Shown here piece after piece: positions 31,273 to 42,364 of a DNA stretch of 64,000 nucleotides (within the stretch, counting starts at the first letter, position 1; each line of letters begins with the position of its first letter). The notes beneath the pieces were generated by a model. The model worked only from the letters and a program-made list of their open reading frames with translations. It had not been told where the DNA came from and searched no databases. The stretch is from positions 124,001-188,000 of the forward strand of contig NZ_JAFJYB010000005.1 in the NCBI RefSeq assembly GCF_018777385.1, in the 5' to 3' direction. Source of the DNA: Candidatus Symbiopectobacterium endolongispinus. GTDB lineage: Bacteria; Pseudomonadota; Gammaproteobacteria; Enterobacterales; Enterobacteriaceae. A program made the translations under genes and the position numbers.

Positions 31273-32532
31273 TTAGCTGATGGCTCCCAGAATTAACAGG
31301 AAGGCACCAAACAGGAATACGTTGGTGAAGGTGGCCGTTGCATCAAGAATAATGCCGGTGACGATCGGCGCACTGGCAGCGCCGAGGAATCCGCCGAAGT
31401 TCTGGATGGCACCCAGAGAAGCCACCTGCGATTTCGGTGCGATATCTGTTGCCAATGTCCAGATAACTCCTAGACGGCATCTAAGAACAGAAGTAGCCCA
31501 GTGACAGCGTCGCGATACACAACGTGGTGTCGTGCACGAAGGGGATCGGTGCCACGAAGCAGGTGGCCAGTGCAGCGCCACACACGATCGGAATTTTACG
31601 TGCGGTAATGGTGTTAGTGCCGCGACGAATCAATCGGTCGGAAATCACGCCACCCACCAACACGCCCATGATCCCGGCAAAGAACGGGATGGAGGCCACC
31701 CAGCCGGTTTTCATCAGGCTGAAGCCGAGCGATCTCTCCAGATAACTTGGCAACCAGGTCAGGTACACCCAAATGGTGAACATGATGGAGGAGTTCCCCA
31801 GAATCATAAACCAGGTGGTTTTGTGTTTAAACAGAGAGCCCCAGCTTGCTTTGGGTTGATTCGCTTGTTGCGCCTCAGCGGCTTCCGCTTCGCCGTGGAT
31901 CTGCACTTCTTCTGCGGGCGTCGGGTTACGGTACAGCTTCAGCCACACTAGCAGAATCGGGATACCAGCCAAACCGATGGCGATAAACATGCCGCGCCAG
32001 CCCAGCGTCAACAACAGGATGGTCAGGATCGGCGGTGAAACGGCGTTGGCGATCTGTGAGCCAGTATTGATGATGGCGGTGGGAAGCCCACGTTCATTGC
32101 TGGGGAACCAGCGATGGGTGATCTTGATGCCGGAGGTAAAAAACGGTGATTCAGAGATGCCCAGCATCATGCGCAGGCCATAGAACATCGAATAGCCGTT
32201 AACGAAACCCGCGAGAATGGTGAACCCTGACCACAGGCCGAGCGCCCAGGAAAACATTTTTTTGGCCCGAATTTATCAACCAGCCAGCACGCAGGCAGGT
32301 TGGCGAGCGCATAGGGCCACAAAAAGGCCGAAAGCAGCAGGCCCATCTGGGTGGAGCTAAAGCCGAACTCTTTGGAAATCGTGGTGTTGGCGATTCTGAG
32401 GTTGGTGCGGTAGAGGTAGTTCACCACGGCGGCGATCAGCAACACCAGAATAATACTCCAACGCAAACGGGATATTTTTTGCATTGGTGGTGTAACAGCA
32501 GCAGGTTGAGATAACGATATTGTCTCTTTCAT
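31273..32532 (-). pseudogene. MFS sugar-acid transporter (anion:cation symporter type), broken
   Basis: Twelve-helix major facilitator of the family that takes up hexuronates, galactonate and glucarate. ATG 32532 gives MKETISLSQPAAV. The A run before MFSWALGLWSG is one base short (T7 at 32257-32263), shifting the frame after WLVDKFGPKK. Near 31485, CAG has become TAG (GYFCS-stop-MPS), and a few codons later an extra A shifts the frame before VIWTLATDIAPKSQVASLG. The C-terminal helices are complete. It is last in a minus-strand cluster with the aldolase and kinase; substrate unknown. Confidence 0.88.
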
Positions 32533-32741
32533 TTTATTTATTTTCCGTGAGCAGGCTGAGAGGAATCTGCAAATAAACGATTCGCCGTGAGTCTGGCTGT
32601 AAGGACGTTGTTGTAGGATGCAGGGCGTGCTGTTCTTGCGCCCAATCACGTTGGTCACATACGATCATGCTGAAAATCCCCTGGTTTTTTTATTTTTCGT
32701 AGCGGGAATCACGAGGTGTTCCCGCTCGTTGTTGTTATTTT

Positions 32742-33635
32742 TTATTGCGCAATTTTTTTCTGATAATGCGCGGTGCCGTGGCGAATCTGGTCGAGGATCA
32801 CGGTCAATCCACAGAATTTCTCCAGCACGTAATCCTTGTTTACCCGGCAGTGAATGCTGTCAAAGGTGCCACGGCGTTGATGGTAAATTTTGGCGTTTTT
32901 CGGATAGCCCAGCGTTTCAGTAACGGCAGACAGTGACAGGAAATCGGCCAGTTCATCTGCCAGCGCGGGGTTTTCCTGATGGTGGTGATACAGCCACACG
33001 TACAGTTCTGGGTGGAAGTTGGTGAACACGCCGCTGAAACCGCGCGAGCCCGCTTTCATTGCCGGGAAGGCAATGGCAGCATTGGCGTTGATGATATTAA
33101 GCGGGGTGTCCTGCACCAGTTTGACGCGGAGGGTTACGGTGTCCAAATCGCAGCTTACGTCTTTCAGCACCACAAAACGGCCGGTGTTAGCACAGTAAGT
33201 TAGCTCTTCGTCACTCAGCAGGCGATGATATGGCGCCGGGCACTCATACAGACCCAACGGCAGCGATTCCGGCAGTGCATCCAGAAGACTGTTCAGCGTA
33301 CTGAAGAAGGTGTCACTGCCGGTTTTCTGCGGATCGAGGTGGTTAGTCACCAGCACCAGAGCATCAATGCCGGTTTTCGCCATGGCAGACAGCTCTTCGA
33401 TTTGTGCACCGAGGTCGTCACTGATGTGACCGGAGGCGATCACTGGCACGCGGCCTTTCACATGGTCGACAACGAAACGGGCCCCCGCCACGCGTTCTTC
33501 CAGCGTCAGGAATTGCATTTCACTGGACTGGCATACGGCAAACAGCACATCGACCTTGTTTTCCAGATACCAGTCAATCAGGTTGGCCAGGCCGGGATAG
33601 TCTACGTCGTTCTGTTCGGTGAACGGTGTAAGCAT
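32742..33635 (-). CDS. DapA-family aldolase/lyase (dihydrodipicolinate synthase superfamily)
   Basis: 297 residues from the ATG at 33635, which starts inside the first strand of the fold (MLTPFTEQNDVDYPG). In the family about 11 residues precede it. In frame upstream lies ATA AAA AAA ATC GAT GTT ATC GTC CCT GTC (ATA at 33663-33665) with GGAG 9 bases before it, so the original ATG start has probably become ATA. The Schiff-base lysine is in FVVLKDVSC and the tyrosine in LYECPAPYHR. Members of this family cleave keto-deoxy sugar acids; the neighbours fit that role. No other lesion; whether it is still translated well is doubtful. Confidence 0.8.
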   Translation of the reverse strand: MLTPFTEQNDVDYPGLANLIDWYLENKVDVLFAVCQSSEMQFLTLEERVAGARFVVDHVKGRVPVIASGHISDDLGAQIEELSAMAKTGIDALVLVTNHLDPQKTGSDTFFSTLNSLLDALPESLPLGLYECPAPYHRLLSDEELTYCANTGRFVVLKDVSCDLDTVTLRVKLVQDTPLNIINANAAIAFPAMKAGSRGFSGVFTNFHPELYVWLYHHHQENPALADELADFLSLSAVTETLGYPKNAKIYHQRRGTFDSIHCRVNKDYVLEKFCGLTVILDQIRHGTAHYQKKIAQ

Positions 33636-33712
33636 GACAGGGACGATAACATCGATTTTTTTTATTTTTTATTTCTCCGAATACAGACTGTGCTGGCGCA
33701 GGCCCGCAGGCA

Positions 33713-34228
33713 TTAACGTTGTGATAAACGTGCGATAACCTGTTGATGTTCTGGCATGTTTGAGGCACCTTCCCGCTCGACCGCTAGGGAAGCAAAGGCG
33801 GAGTCATAGGTAGCGGCCTGCACCATGCTTTGTCCGTTGGCCAGTGCGGCGGCAAAGGCACCGTTAAAGGCATCCCCTGCGCCGGTGGTATCCACACCGA
33901 GCGCCGGAAAGGCCGGAATGTGTTGGAACTGGTGGCCGTCATACAGCAGCGCACCGCGCGATCCCATGGTAATGATGACGCGCTTGGCACCCATACGTGC
34001 GATTTTCAGCGCGGCTTCTTTGGTGCTGTCAAAATCCTGAATGTCGATACCCGATAGCAGTGACGCTTCTGTTTCGTTAGGCGTGATCACGTCCAGATAA
34101 TCCAGATATGGCAATATCTCGCTGGAGTAGGGAGCCGGATTGAGGATCACTTTTTTGCCCAGCGCATGCGCCACCTTGGCGACGATATCGACGTTGAACG
34201 ATCCTAAAATACACACCTTGCCGTTCAT
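33713..34228 (-). pseudogene. PfkB/ribokinase-family sugar kinase with internal deletion
   Basis: ATG 34228 follows AAAGGAAACAAG, a good ribosome site, and opens with VCILGSFNVDIVAKV, the first strand of a ribokinase fold. It then joins at once to AHALGKKVILNPAPYSSEILPYLD, so about 100-110 residues of the sugar-binding half are missing, in frame. The ATP/anion-hole motif DTTGAGDAFNGAFAAAL is intact. The open frame looks healthy but the product cannot fold as a kinase. It lies upstream of the aldolase gene in the same direction. Confidence 0.8.
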
Positions 34229-34519
34229 CTTGTTTCCTTTCTGTTTGCTGGTTTGATGCCGGGTCTGCTTTTCCAGTCGCTTGAGCAGCACTTCAAAATT
34301 TTCACTGCGGGGAGCAATCGACCCAGACTGCAAACTACGCCGCACAATAATTGCACCGCCGTAGCAGCGCTGAACCAGATTCAAGCGCGCCAACTCGTTC
34401 AGGTCGCTGCGGATCGTCTCTTTGCTCACGGCAAATTCGGTGGCCAGATAATCAACACTGGCACGTTCGTGTTTGGTTAAATAAGCCAGAATTTGATTAC
34501 GTCTTTCTTCCAGGAACAT
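34229..34519 (-). pseudogene. DeoR-family regulator, DNA-binding part only
   Basis: ATG 34519 follows GAGGTGACC. The first 70 residues are a DeoR helix-turn-helix (RRNQILAYLTKHERASVDYLATEF, SKETIRSDLNELARLNLVQRCYGGA). The usual ~170-residue sensor domain is missing; the frame continues through LKRLEKQTRHQTSKQKGNK and across the kinase start, giving an artificial 268-residue fusion. A deletion inside the regulator gene explains this. It probably controlled the kinase-aldolase-transporter cluster downstream. Confidence 0.75.
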
Positions 34520-34775
34520 GGTCACCTCGCTGCTGGATATGAGCCTAAAGGAGCGGCTATGGTTAAAAAGTGACTATTGTCATAGGATAATGGGCAAAAC
34601 GGAAGCAAACGGGAAGTGTGTATGTGGGTGATGTATAACGAATTGCCAGCGCCAGCGATGTTCGTGGCGTGGGTGTCAGGGTAAACAGCCAGTTTATCAG
34701 AACAATATTTCAACCCTCTTAATAAAACGATGTGATATTTTTATGACAAATCAATTTGCTAACGGATAAACCACG

Positions 34776-35603
34776 ATGGCAATTCGCCTAACAGCCTTAT
34801 CTCAGCCACGCTTGGCACAGGCGTTTGTCGACTATATGCAAACGCAGAATATTCAACTGGAGTTACGCTTCTCTGGGCAGGAAGCGGAACTCTGGCTGGA
34901 CGATGAGGCGCGGTTGACCGAAGTACAACAGGCGCTTGAGGTGTTAATTCAGGACCCGATGCATCCGCGTTATCAAGAGGCCAGTTGGCAGGCGGGATCA
35001 ACCTCTTCGCCCCTGCGCTATGCGAGTTTCTCTTATTTGCAGACGTTACAGCAGCGCGCCGGCCCGCTGACGCTGGGTGTGATGGTTACCTGCATTGTCG
35101 TTTATCTGTGGATGACGATATTCGGTAACGATCGTGCCATGATATGGCTCTCTTACCCAGACGCAGGACAACAAGGCCAGATATGGCGCTGGTTCAGCCA
35201 CGCTTTCCTGCATTTCTCCTTGCTGCATATTTTGTTTAACCTGATGTGGTGGTGGTATCTCGGCGGGCCGGTAGAGAAAATTTTGGGGACGCGCAAGCTA
35301 CTGACCTTGGCGCTGCTCTCTGCGGTTGCCAGCGGCTGGATACAATCATTCTTCAGCGGCATCTATTTCGGGGGCTTGTCCGGCGTGGTGTACGCCTTGA
35401 TGGGCTACGTCTGGCTATACGGTGAACGCGTGCCGTCGGGCCCATTGTTCATGCAGCGCGGATTGATGGCCTTCGCATTGTTGTGGTTGATTGCCGGATA
35501 TTTCGATATTTTAGGTCTACGCATTGCTAATGCCGCGCACGTCGTGGGTCTGGTTATTGGGTTGGTGCTGGCTTTTTGGGATACGCAGCAGAAAAAAGCA
35601 TGA
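34776..35603 (+). CDS. glpG: Rhomboid intramembrane serine protease GlpG
   Basis: 275 residues, full length. The cytosolic N-terminal domain is followed by six membrane helices. The catalytic serine lies in [16 protein letters not shown], the histidine in [10 protein letters not shown], and the oxyanion-helping segment [19 protein letters not shown] is present. GlpG cleaves membrane helices and takes part in membrane quality control. The start ATG 34776 is fixed by family length. No lesion is seen; glpR follows 94 bases later. Confidence 0.95.
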   Translation: MAIRLTALSQPRLAQAFVDYMQTQNIQLELRFSGQEAELWLDDEARLTEVQQALEVLIQDPMHPRYQEASWQAGSTSSPLRYASFSYLQTLQQRAGPLTLGVMVTCIVVYLWMTIFGNDRAMIWLSYPDAGQQGQIWRWFSHAFLHFSLLHILFNLMWWWYLGGPVEKILGTRKLLTLALLSAVASGWIQSFFSGIYFGGLSGVVYALMGYVWLYGERVPSGPLFMQRGLMAFALLWLIAGYFDILGLRIANAAHVVGLVIGLVLAFWDTQQKKA

Positions 35604-35697
35604 TCGCAACCCGGTAGCATTACGGGGTGAGCGTTGCCAGCAGCACAGAGAAGTCTCAACCAGAGGGTTGAGTGGAAATCTGTTTTAGGGGAACAAC

Positions 35698-36468
35698 GTG
35701 AGGCAAACACAGCGGCACGACGCCATCATTGAACTCATCATTGAACTGGTGCGTCGGCAGGGATATGTCAGTACCGAAGAGTTGGTAGGACATTTTGCGG
35801 TCAGCCCGCAAACGATTCGCCGGGATCTTAACGATCTGGTGGAGCAGAACAAGATCCATCGCCACCACGGCGGTGCGGCACTGCCTTCCAGCTCGGTGAA
35901 TACGGCTTACCACGATCGCAAGATGATGTGGTCAGATGAAAAAGCACGTATTGCACTTAAAGTCGCCAGCCAAATCCCGGATGGTGCTACGCTGTTTATA
36001 GATATCGGGACAACGCCAGAAGCGGTTGCCTATGCGCTGTTGCAACATAAGGATCTGCGGGTCGTCACCAACAACCTGAATGTGGCGACGCTATTGATGG
36101 GAAAAGAGGATTGCAGGCTGATTCTGGCAGGCGGCGAAGTGCGCACCCGAGACGGTGGCATTATGGGTGAAGCGACGCTGGATTTCATTTCTCAGTTTCG
36201 TCTGGATTTTGGCATCCTCGGCATCAGCGGCATTGACATGGATGGCTCCTTGCTGGAGTTTGACTACCATGAAGTGCGCACCAAACGGGCAATTATCGAG
36301 AATTCTCGCTGCGTTATGCTGGTCACCGACCACTCCAAATTCGGTCGCAATGCGATGGTGAATCTGGGCAACATGGACCTGATCGACTATCTTTTTACCG
36401 ATCAACTACCACCACCCAGCGTAATGAAAATCATTGAACAACATAAGGTGCAGTTGGAGTTGTGCTGA
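35698..36468 (+). CDS. glpR: Glycerol-3-phosphate regulon repressor GlpR
   Basis: 256 residues from GTG 35698; family length is 252. The four extra residues come from a 12-bp tandem duplication (ATCATTGAACTC-ATCATTGAACTG, about 35726-35749), so the first helix reads AIIELIIELVRRQGYVS. The recognition helix VSPQTIRRDLNDLVEQ and the sensor domain (DIGTTPEAVAYALL, LLEFDYHEVRTKRAIIENS) are intact. It represses glpD when glycerol-3-phosphate is absent. Whether the longer first helix harms DNA binding cannot be judged from sequence. Confidence 0.94.
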   Translation: MRQTQRHDAIIELIIELVRRQGYVSTEELVGHFAVSPQTIRRDLNDLVEQNKIHRHHGGAALPSSSVNTAYHDRKMMWSDEKARIALKVASQIPDGATLFIDIGTTPEAVAYALLQHKDLRVVTNNLNVATLLMGKEDCRLILAGGEVRTRDGGIMGEATLDFISQFRLDFGILGISGIDMDGSLLEFDYHEVRTKRAIIENSRCVMLVTDHSKFGRNAMVNLGNMDLIDYLFTDQLPPPSVMKIIEQHKVQLELC

Positions 36469-36511
36469 GCCAGACGTGCCTTTTTCTGATTGATAACAGG
36501 GGAGAGGTACG

Positions 36512-38770
36512 ATGGGAAAGCTGTCATTCAACCACACGCTGTTTATTGCTGCATTGCACCGCCAACGACAACACTATGGCGTGGCGGCGCTGACCTGCCT
36601 CAGCGCCCAACAGCAGTGGCATGTTGTCAGTACTGCGCTGGCGGAGCAGGGACTTAACCTCAGCGATGTGCTGGAAGGCGAGACTGACCCGGCATTGGGT
36701 AACGGGGGGTTAGGGCGTCTGGCCTCCTGTTTTCTGGATGCGATGGCGACGGTGGGGCAACCGTCGATGGGCTACGGGCTGGACTATCAATACGGCCTGT
36801 TCCGCCAACGTTTCGAGGCCTGCCAGCAGCATGAGTATCCTGATGACTGGCAGCGCGATGCTTACCCTTTGGGACGACCGCAGCCTGAACTGAGCGTGAA
36901 GGTCGGTTTCGGTGGCGCTATCGAACAGCGCGATGGAGAGGTTGAAAAATGGCAACCAGCCTTTTATTTTCGCGGTGAGGCGCGCGATGTGCCGGTGCTG
37001 GGCTATCAAAATGGCGTGGTACAGGTGTTGCGGCTCTGGCACTCTACCGCAGAAACCCCTTTTGATCTCACAGCATTCAACGCCGGACGCTATCTGGACG
37101 CGGAGCGCGCCGGTGTGTCAGCGGCGAGCCTGACGAAAGTGCTTTATCCGAATGACAACCATGCCGCCGGTCGGCGTCTGCGCCTGATGCAGCAATATTT
37201 TCAGTGTGCCTGCGCCGTCGCGGACATTGTGCGGAGACACCTTCAGGCTGGGCGGACGTTGTCAGCGCTGCCAGAGTGGGAGGTGATTCAACTCAACGAC
37301 ACGCACCCGACGCTGGCTATTCCTGAATTGTTGCGCGTGTTACTGGATGAACATCATCTGGATTGGAACTAGGCGTGGGGTATCACCCAACGTATTTTTG
37401 CCTATACCAACCATACGTTGATGCCATAAGCGCTTGAGCGCTGGCATGATGGCTTGTTCCGTCGCCTTCTGCCCCGCCATTTTGATCTTATCGATGCCAT
37501 TGATACACACTTCAAAGCGCAGGTGGAACAACAGTGGGGAGCACAGGCAAAGCATATCTGGCCGCGTGTTGCCATTCGCTATCAGCATCAGGTGCGCATG
37601 GCAAACCTGTGCGTGGTGGTCTGCTTTGCCGTTAACGGGGTGGCAGCACTGCATTCGCGTCTGGTTGTGAGCGATCTTTTTCCAGAATACCACCAACTTT
37701 GGCCGCAAAAATTTCATAACGTGACGAATGGCATTACGCCACGCCGCTGGCTAAAGCAGTGTAATCCGGCGCTGTCGGCACTGCTGGATGAAACGGTTGG
37801 CACGGCCTGGGCCACGGATTTACCCGTCTTGCGTGCGCTCGAACCTTACGCCGATGACAGTGCGTTTCGGGCGCGTTATCGCGCCATCAAGCAGCAAAAT
37901 AAAGAAAATCTGACAAACTGGGTAAGCCAGAATCTGGGGATAAAACTGGACCCTCACTCCCTGTTTGACGTGCAGATCAAACGCTTGCATGAGTACAAAC
38001 GCCAGCACCTGAATTTGCTCCATATTCTTTCACTTTACCGCCAATTGCGTAATAACCCGCATCTGGATATAGTTCCGCGCGTCTTTTTATTCTGGGCTAA
38101 GGCTGCACCTGGATATGTGCTGGCAAAAAATATTATCTACGCCATTAATAGCGTAGCGGAGAAGATTAATCGGGATAAGCATGTCAGAGATCGTTTGCGT
38201 ATACTGTTTATTCCAGATTATCGTGTGTCGCTGGCGGAACGAATTATTCCCGCTGCCGATGTGTCGGAGCAAATCTTCACCGCCGGGAAAGAGGCTTCAG
38301 GCACCGGGAACATGAAGCTGGCATTAAACAGTGCGCTGACAGTGGGGACGCTGGACGGTGCCAATGTGGAAATGGCGCAGGAAGTAGGGGAAGAAAACCT
38401 GTTTATTTTCGGGCATACGGTGGATCAGGTTAAAAGCGTGCTGTCACAGGGTTACGATCCTGGTGTGGTGCTCAAGCAGGTGCCGCAGTTGACTCCATTG
38501 CTGGATGAACTGGGCAGCGGTGCGTTTAGCCACGGCGACAAAACGGCGTTTGCGCCGTTGCTTAAAAGCCTGCTGGATAAGGGCGACCCCTATCTGTTGT
38601 TGGCCGATTTTGCGTCCTATTGCCAGGCGCAGCAGCGTGTGGATGCGCTGTATCGTGAAACGGAGGAATGGACGCGACGGTGTGTGCTGAATACCGCGCG
38701 AATGGGTTTTTTCAGTGCCGATCGGGCGATTCATGATTATCAGACGCGCATCTGGCACGCGCGCTGTTGA
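36512..38770 (+). pseudogene. malP: Maltodextrin phosphorylase, deletion and two stops
   Basis: MalP phosphorolyses maltodextrins. ATG 36512 starts a match in one frame. About 50 residues are missing after STALAEQ (at about 36650), where the family has the conserved YISMEFLIGR stretch. Two in-frame stops follow: TAG at 37370-37372 (LDWN-stop-AWG) and TAA at 37427-37429, where Glu is usual (LMP-stop-ALERW). The frame then runs clean to 38770, including the PLP-lysine region [11 protein letters not shown]. It is followed 10 bases later by malQ. The regulator gene malT, which in E. coli lies next to malP, is not here. Confidence 0.95.
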
Positions 38771-38780
38771 GGAAAGGAAG

Positions 38781-40885
38781 ATGTCATTCAAGGTAGATAA
38801 CCCGAAGTTCGCTCCTGTCGGCGTTGCCGATACCTATACTGATGCATACGGTAAAACGCACCTTGTCGATGTTGCGGTGAAAAAACAACTGTTGGCCATG
38901 ATGGCGACGAGCGGTTGCGAAAACGCACCGCTGCCTTCGGTTCGGGTTTTTCGTCAGGGCAAGGCGGCGCTAATTCCCCTCTCGGGTGACGGCGAGTTTG
39001 GTTGGACGCTGATGTATGAAAACGGGGGCAGGTTCAGGGCAACGTCACGGGCGGCAGTGAACTGCTGCTGCCGGATGCTTTATCACTGGGGTATCACAAA
39101 CTGATATTGATGCGCGGTGAACAGCGCTGGACCTGCCGCGTGATTGTTGCGCCGCAGCGTGGCTATGAGCTGGAGCCCTTAACCCAAGGGAAACGCTGGT
39201 GGGGTGTTAACGTGTAGCTTTATACGCTGCGCTCGCAGGATAATTGGGGGATTGGCGATTTCGGCGATCTGCGCCAACTGGTAGAGCAAGTGGCACGACG
39301 CGGCGGCGCCTTTATCGGCGTGAATCCACTGCATGCGCTTTATCCTGCCGACCCCTAGGCTGCCAGTCCTTACAGCCCCTCTTCCCGTCACTGGTTGAAC
39401 ATCATTTATATCAACGTCAACCGTATTGATGATTTTCAACAGAGCAAAGAGGCGCAAGCCTGGTGGCGACAGGATGACACACAGCGTCAACTAGCGGCAT
39501 TGCGTGCCGGACGCTGGGTTGACTACAGCGGTGTGATGGCGCAAAAACTGGCCGCATTGCGGCTGGCATACGACTTCTTCAAGACGCGCAACGTGCTCGA
39601 TCCGCGCGTCAGCGCATTTCGTCAATTTGTGGTCAGCGGTGGACAAAGCCTGCAACGACAAGCCAGCTTTGATGCGTTGCAAACCTGGCTCAAACGTCAG
39701 GGTGAGAATTATGGCGATTGGCAGCAGTGGCCAACGCGTTATCACGATGTGCATGGCGACACGGTGAAAGCGTTTTGTCAGGAAAATGAGCACGAGATTG
39801 CGTTTTACTGCTGGATGCAATGGGTGGCTAGCGAGCAACTGGCTGAGTGTTTTGCGCACAGTAAACAGCTCGGGATGCCTATTGGCCTATACCGGGACAT
39901 GGCCGTGGGCGTGGCGCAGGGCGGCGCGGAAACCTGGGATGAGCGTCAGCTCTACTGCCTGGAGGCCACCATAGGTGCGCCGCCCGACCCACTGGGGCCG
40001 CAGGGGCAAAACTGGTCGCTGCCACCGATGAACCCACTCGTGATGCAGGCGTAGGGATATCAGTCGTTTATCGATGTGCTGCGCAGCAACATGGCGCACT
40101 TTGGCGCATTGCGTATCGACCACGTGATGGGGCTGCTGCGCCTGTGATGGATACCCAAAGCCGAGCCAGCTACGCACGGTGCCTATGTACATTATCCGCT
40201 GGATGATTTACTGGCTGTGCTGGCGCTGGAGAGCCAACGCCAGCGATGTCTGGTCGTGGGTGAAGATCTGGGGGACGGTACCGGCCGAGATTGTGGATAA
40301 ACTGCGCGACAGCGGCGTTTACTCTTACAAGGTGCTGTTTTTTAACAGGATGAGCGCAATCACTTTCGGGCTCCACTAGACTATCCGCGCCAGTCGATGG
40401 CGACTATTACCACACACGATCTGCCCACGTTGCGCGGCTTTTGGCAAAACGTCGATCTGTCATTGGGCAAAGAACTGGGCCTTTATCCCGATGAACGCAC
40501 GTTGCAGCAGCAGATGGAACAGCGTGACAACGCCAAGCAGGGCTTGCTTGATGCGCTGCATCAGTATCAGTTATTACCGCAGCGCGTAGGGCGCAATGCG
40601 GCGTTAACCGCGATGGGTACGCAACTGAGCCGTGGTGTGCAGCGTTACCTGGCGGACAGCCGCAGTGCCTTGCTGTGGTTGCAACTCGAAGATTGGCTGG
40701 ATATGGCGACACCGGTCAATATTCCCGGCACCACGCGGGAATACCCTAACTGGCGGCGCAAGCTAAGCAGAACGGTGACATCAATATTCAGCGATCGTCA
40801 CCTGGAACGTTTGATTCGCGATCTCGATCTACGACGTGGTTTGGCGTTGCCGCCTGAAACGGCGAGTGAAGCCAGTGAGCGTTGA
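38781..40885 (+). pseudogene. malQ: 4-alpha-glucanotransferase (amylomaltase), many lesions
   Basis: ATG 38781 follows GGAAAGGAAG. One G is missing from a run at 39024-39028. TAG replaces Gln at about 39216 (GVNV-stop-LYTLRS) and Glu at about 39356 (YPADP-stop-AASPYS). The stretch from 39395 to 40053 is open; TAG then follows LVMQA (40052-40054) and TGA replaces Trp at about 40146 (LLRL-stop-WIPK). An added G at 40270-40274 and a lost base at about 40345 shift the frame twice more before THDLPTLRGFW. The GH77 active-site motifs LRIDHVMGLLRL and VVGEDLG can still be read. The most damaged gene of the window. Confidence 0.95.
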
Positions 40886-40895
40886 TGGGTTGAGG

Positions 40896-40925
40896 CATAC
40901 TCCCCACGGGGACGTGGGGAGTATG
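40896..40925. terminator. Hairpin between convergent malQ and nfuA
   Basis: A perfect 13-bp stem (CATACTCCCCACG/CGTGGGGAGTATG) with loop GGGA. No clear U tract on either side; the position suggests a two-way terminator. Confidence 0.6.
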
Positions 40926-40937
40926 GCGATCAGTGGA

Positions 40938-41513
40938 TCAATAGTATGAATGTTCGCCGCGCTGGTGCTCTGTCAAATCGCGCACGCCTTTCAGCTCAGG
41001 GAATTTCTCTAGCAGCTCTTTCTCGATCCCTTCTTTCAGCGTGTAATCGACCATTGAACAGCCGTTGCAACCGCCGCCGAATTGCAGGATAGCCAAGCCA
41101 TCATCGGTGATTTCCATCAGCGTTACACGACCACCGTGCCCGGCCAACTGGGGGTTGATCTGGGATTGCAGCACATACTCAACGCGTTCCATCAACGGCG
41201 CATCGTCACCCACTTTGCGCATTTTTGCGTTAGGCGCTTTCAGCGTCAGTTGAGAGCCCAACTGATCGGTAACGAAGTCGATTTCAGCATCTTCCAGGTA
41301 AGGTGCACTCAGTTCATCCACGTAGGCGGAAAGTTTCTCGAACTTCAGTTCAGTGTCGGAAGCTTCCACCGCATCCGGCGGACAATAGGAAACGCCACAC
41401 TCAGCGTTAGGCGTGCCAGGATTGATAACGAAGACGCGAATTTGTGTGCCTTCTTCTTGTTTTACCAGCAGTTTGACAAAGTGGTCTTGTGCAGAGTCGG
41501 TAATACGGATCAT
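40938..41513 (-). CDS. nfuA: Fe-S biogenesis protein NfuA
   Basis: 191 residues, the family length. The N-terminal degenerate A-type domain ([21 protein letters not shown]) is followed by the Nfu domain with the cluster-binding CNGC in [17 protein letters not shown]. NfuA carries 4Fe-4S clusters to target enzymes such as aconitase under stress. No lesion is seen. The start ATG 41513 is fixed by the conserved N-terminus. Confidence 0.97.
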   Translation of the reverse strand: MIRITDSAQDHFVKLLVKQEEGTQIRVFVINPGTPNAECGVSYCPPDAVEASDTELKFEKLSAYVDELSAPYLEDAEIDFVTDQLGSQLTLKAPNAKMRKVGDDAPLMERVEYVLQSQINPQLAGHGGRVTLMEITDDGLAILQFGGGCNGCSMVDYTLKEGIEKELLEKFPELKGVRDLTEHQRGEHSYY

Positions 41514-41619
41514 AGTTGGTTAACTCAATAGTTGACTACGCTTATCGGTCATAATACGCCCATCGTGGCGTTAACTCCAATTCATTCACGGTAAATGCCA
41601 TTTATGGCAACAAAGGCGC

Positions 41620-42318
41620 TCACGCGCCGAGCAGCGTGCGGCACAGGCACCATACCTGAATATGCGCGACACCCTGCGCCTGTAAAACGCGGCAGATCTC
41701 TGTCACCGTATTGCCGGTGGTCACCACATCATCCACCAGCGCCACCCGCAGCCCGGAGAGATCCTGGTCGCAAGCAAACGCATGACGCAGGTTGTAGCGC
41801 CGCTCAGAGGCGCGCAGGTGCTGTTGCAGAGGTGTATGACGCACACGCCTGAGCGCATGTGTATGATAGCGACAGCGCAACCAACGTGCCAAAGGCTGGG
41901 CCAGTAACTCGGTTTGATTGAAGCCGCGCCGCCAGTGCTGACGGCGGTGCAGCGGCACGGTGAGCAGTACATCGGGTTTCTCAACGCGTTCAGGATCAAG
42001 GCGATATACGTTAAGCCAGCGCAGTAACATCTTTCGAGCGAGCACCTGCCAGAGTTCGATGCGCCCGTGGAATTTGAACTGTTTCAATAGCGTGGTGAAC
42101 GGTGGACGGTAATCGGAGACAAACGTCAGGCTGTGCCAGCATGGTGGGCGATACAGGCAGCGGCCGCACGGCAACGTGGCATTGCCGGAGGGTAACCCGC
42201 AGCGCGGGCAGCATACTGGCTGAGCTGGAAGATGGCGCTAACAATAGTGGCAAATACCGTGGTGGTAATGATAAAGCGGTTGTTGGCATAGCCAGCAGTT
42301 AGCGCCGATGGTTAACAT
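41620..42318 (-). pseudogene. gntX: ComF-family phosphoribosyltransferase-like protein GntX, early stop
   Basis: Start ATG 42318 gives MLTIGANCWLCQQPLY, the first half of a Cys4 zinc ribbon. TAG at 42240-42238 (HYC-stop-RHLPAQP) stops the frame after about 26 codons; the same frame then continues with CCPRCGLPSGNATLPCGRC and runs to the end. The PRPP-binding motif VALVDDVVTTGNTVTE is intact. GntX/YhgH proteins are linked to ComF and are implicated in use of external DNA. Divergent from bioH, as in E. coli. Confidence 0.88.
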
Positions 42319-42364
42319 AGTAGCCTCGCAACAAAATATCGAACGACTAGCAGGAAGATAATTG

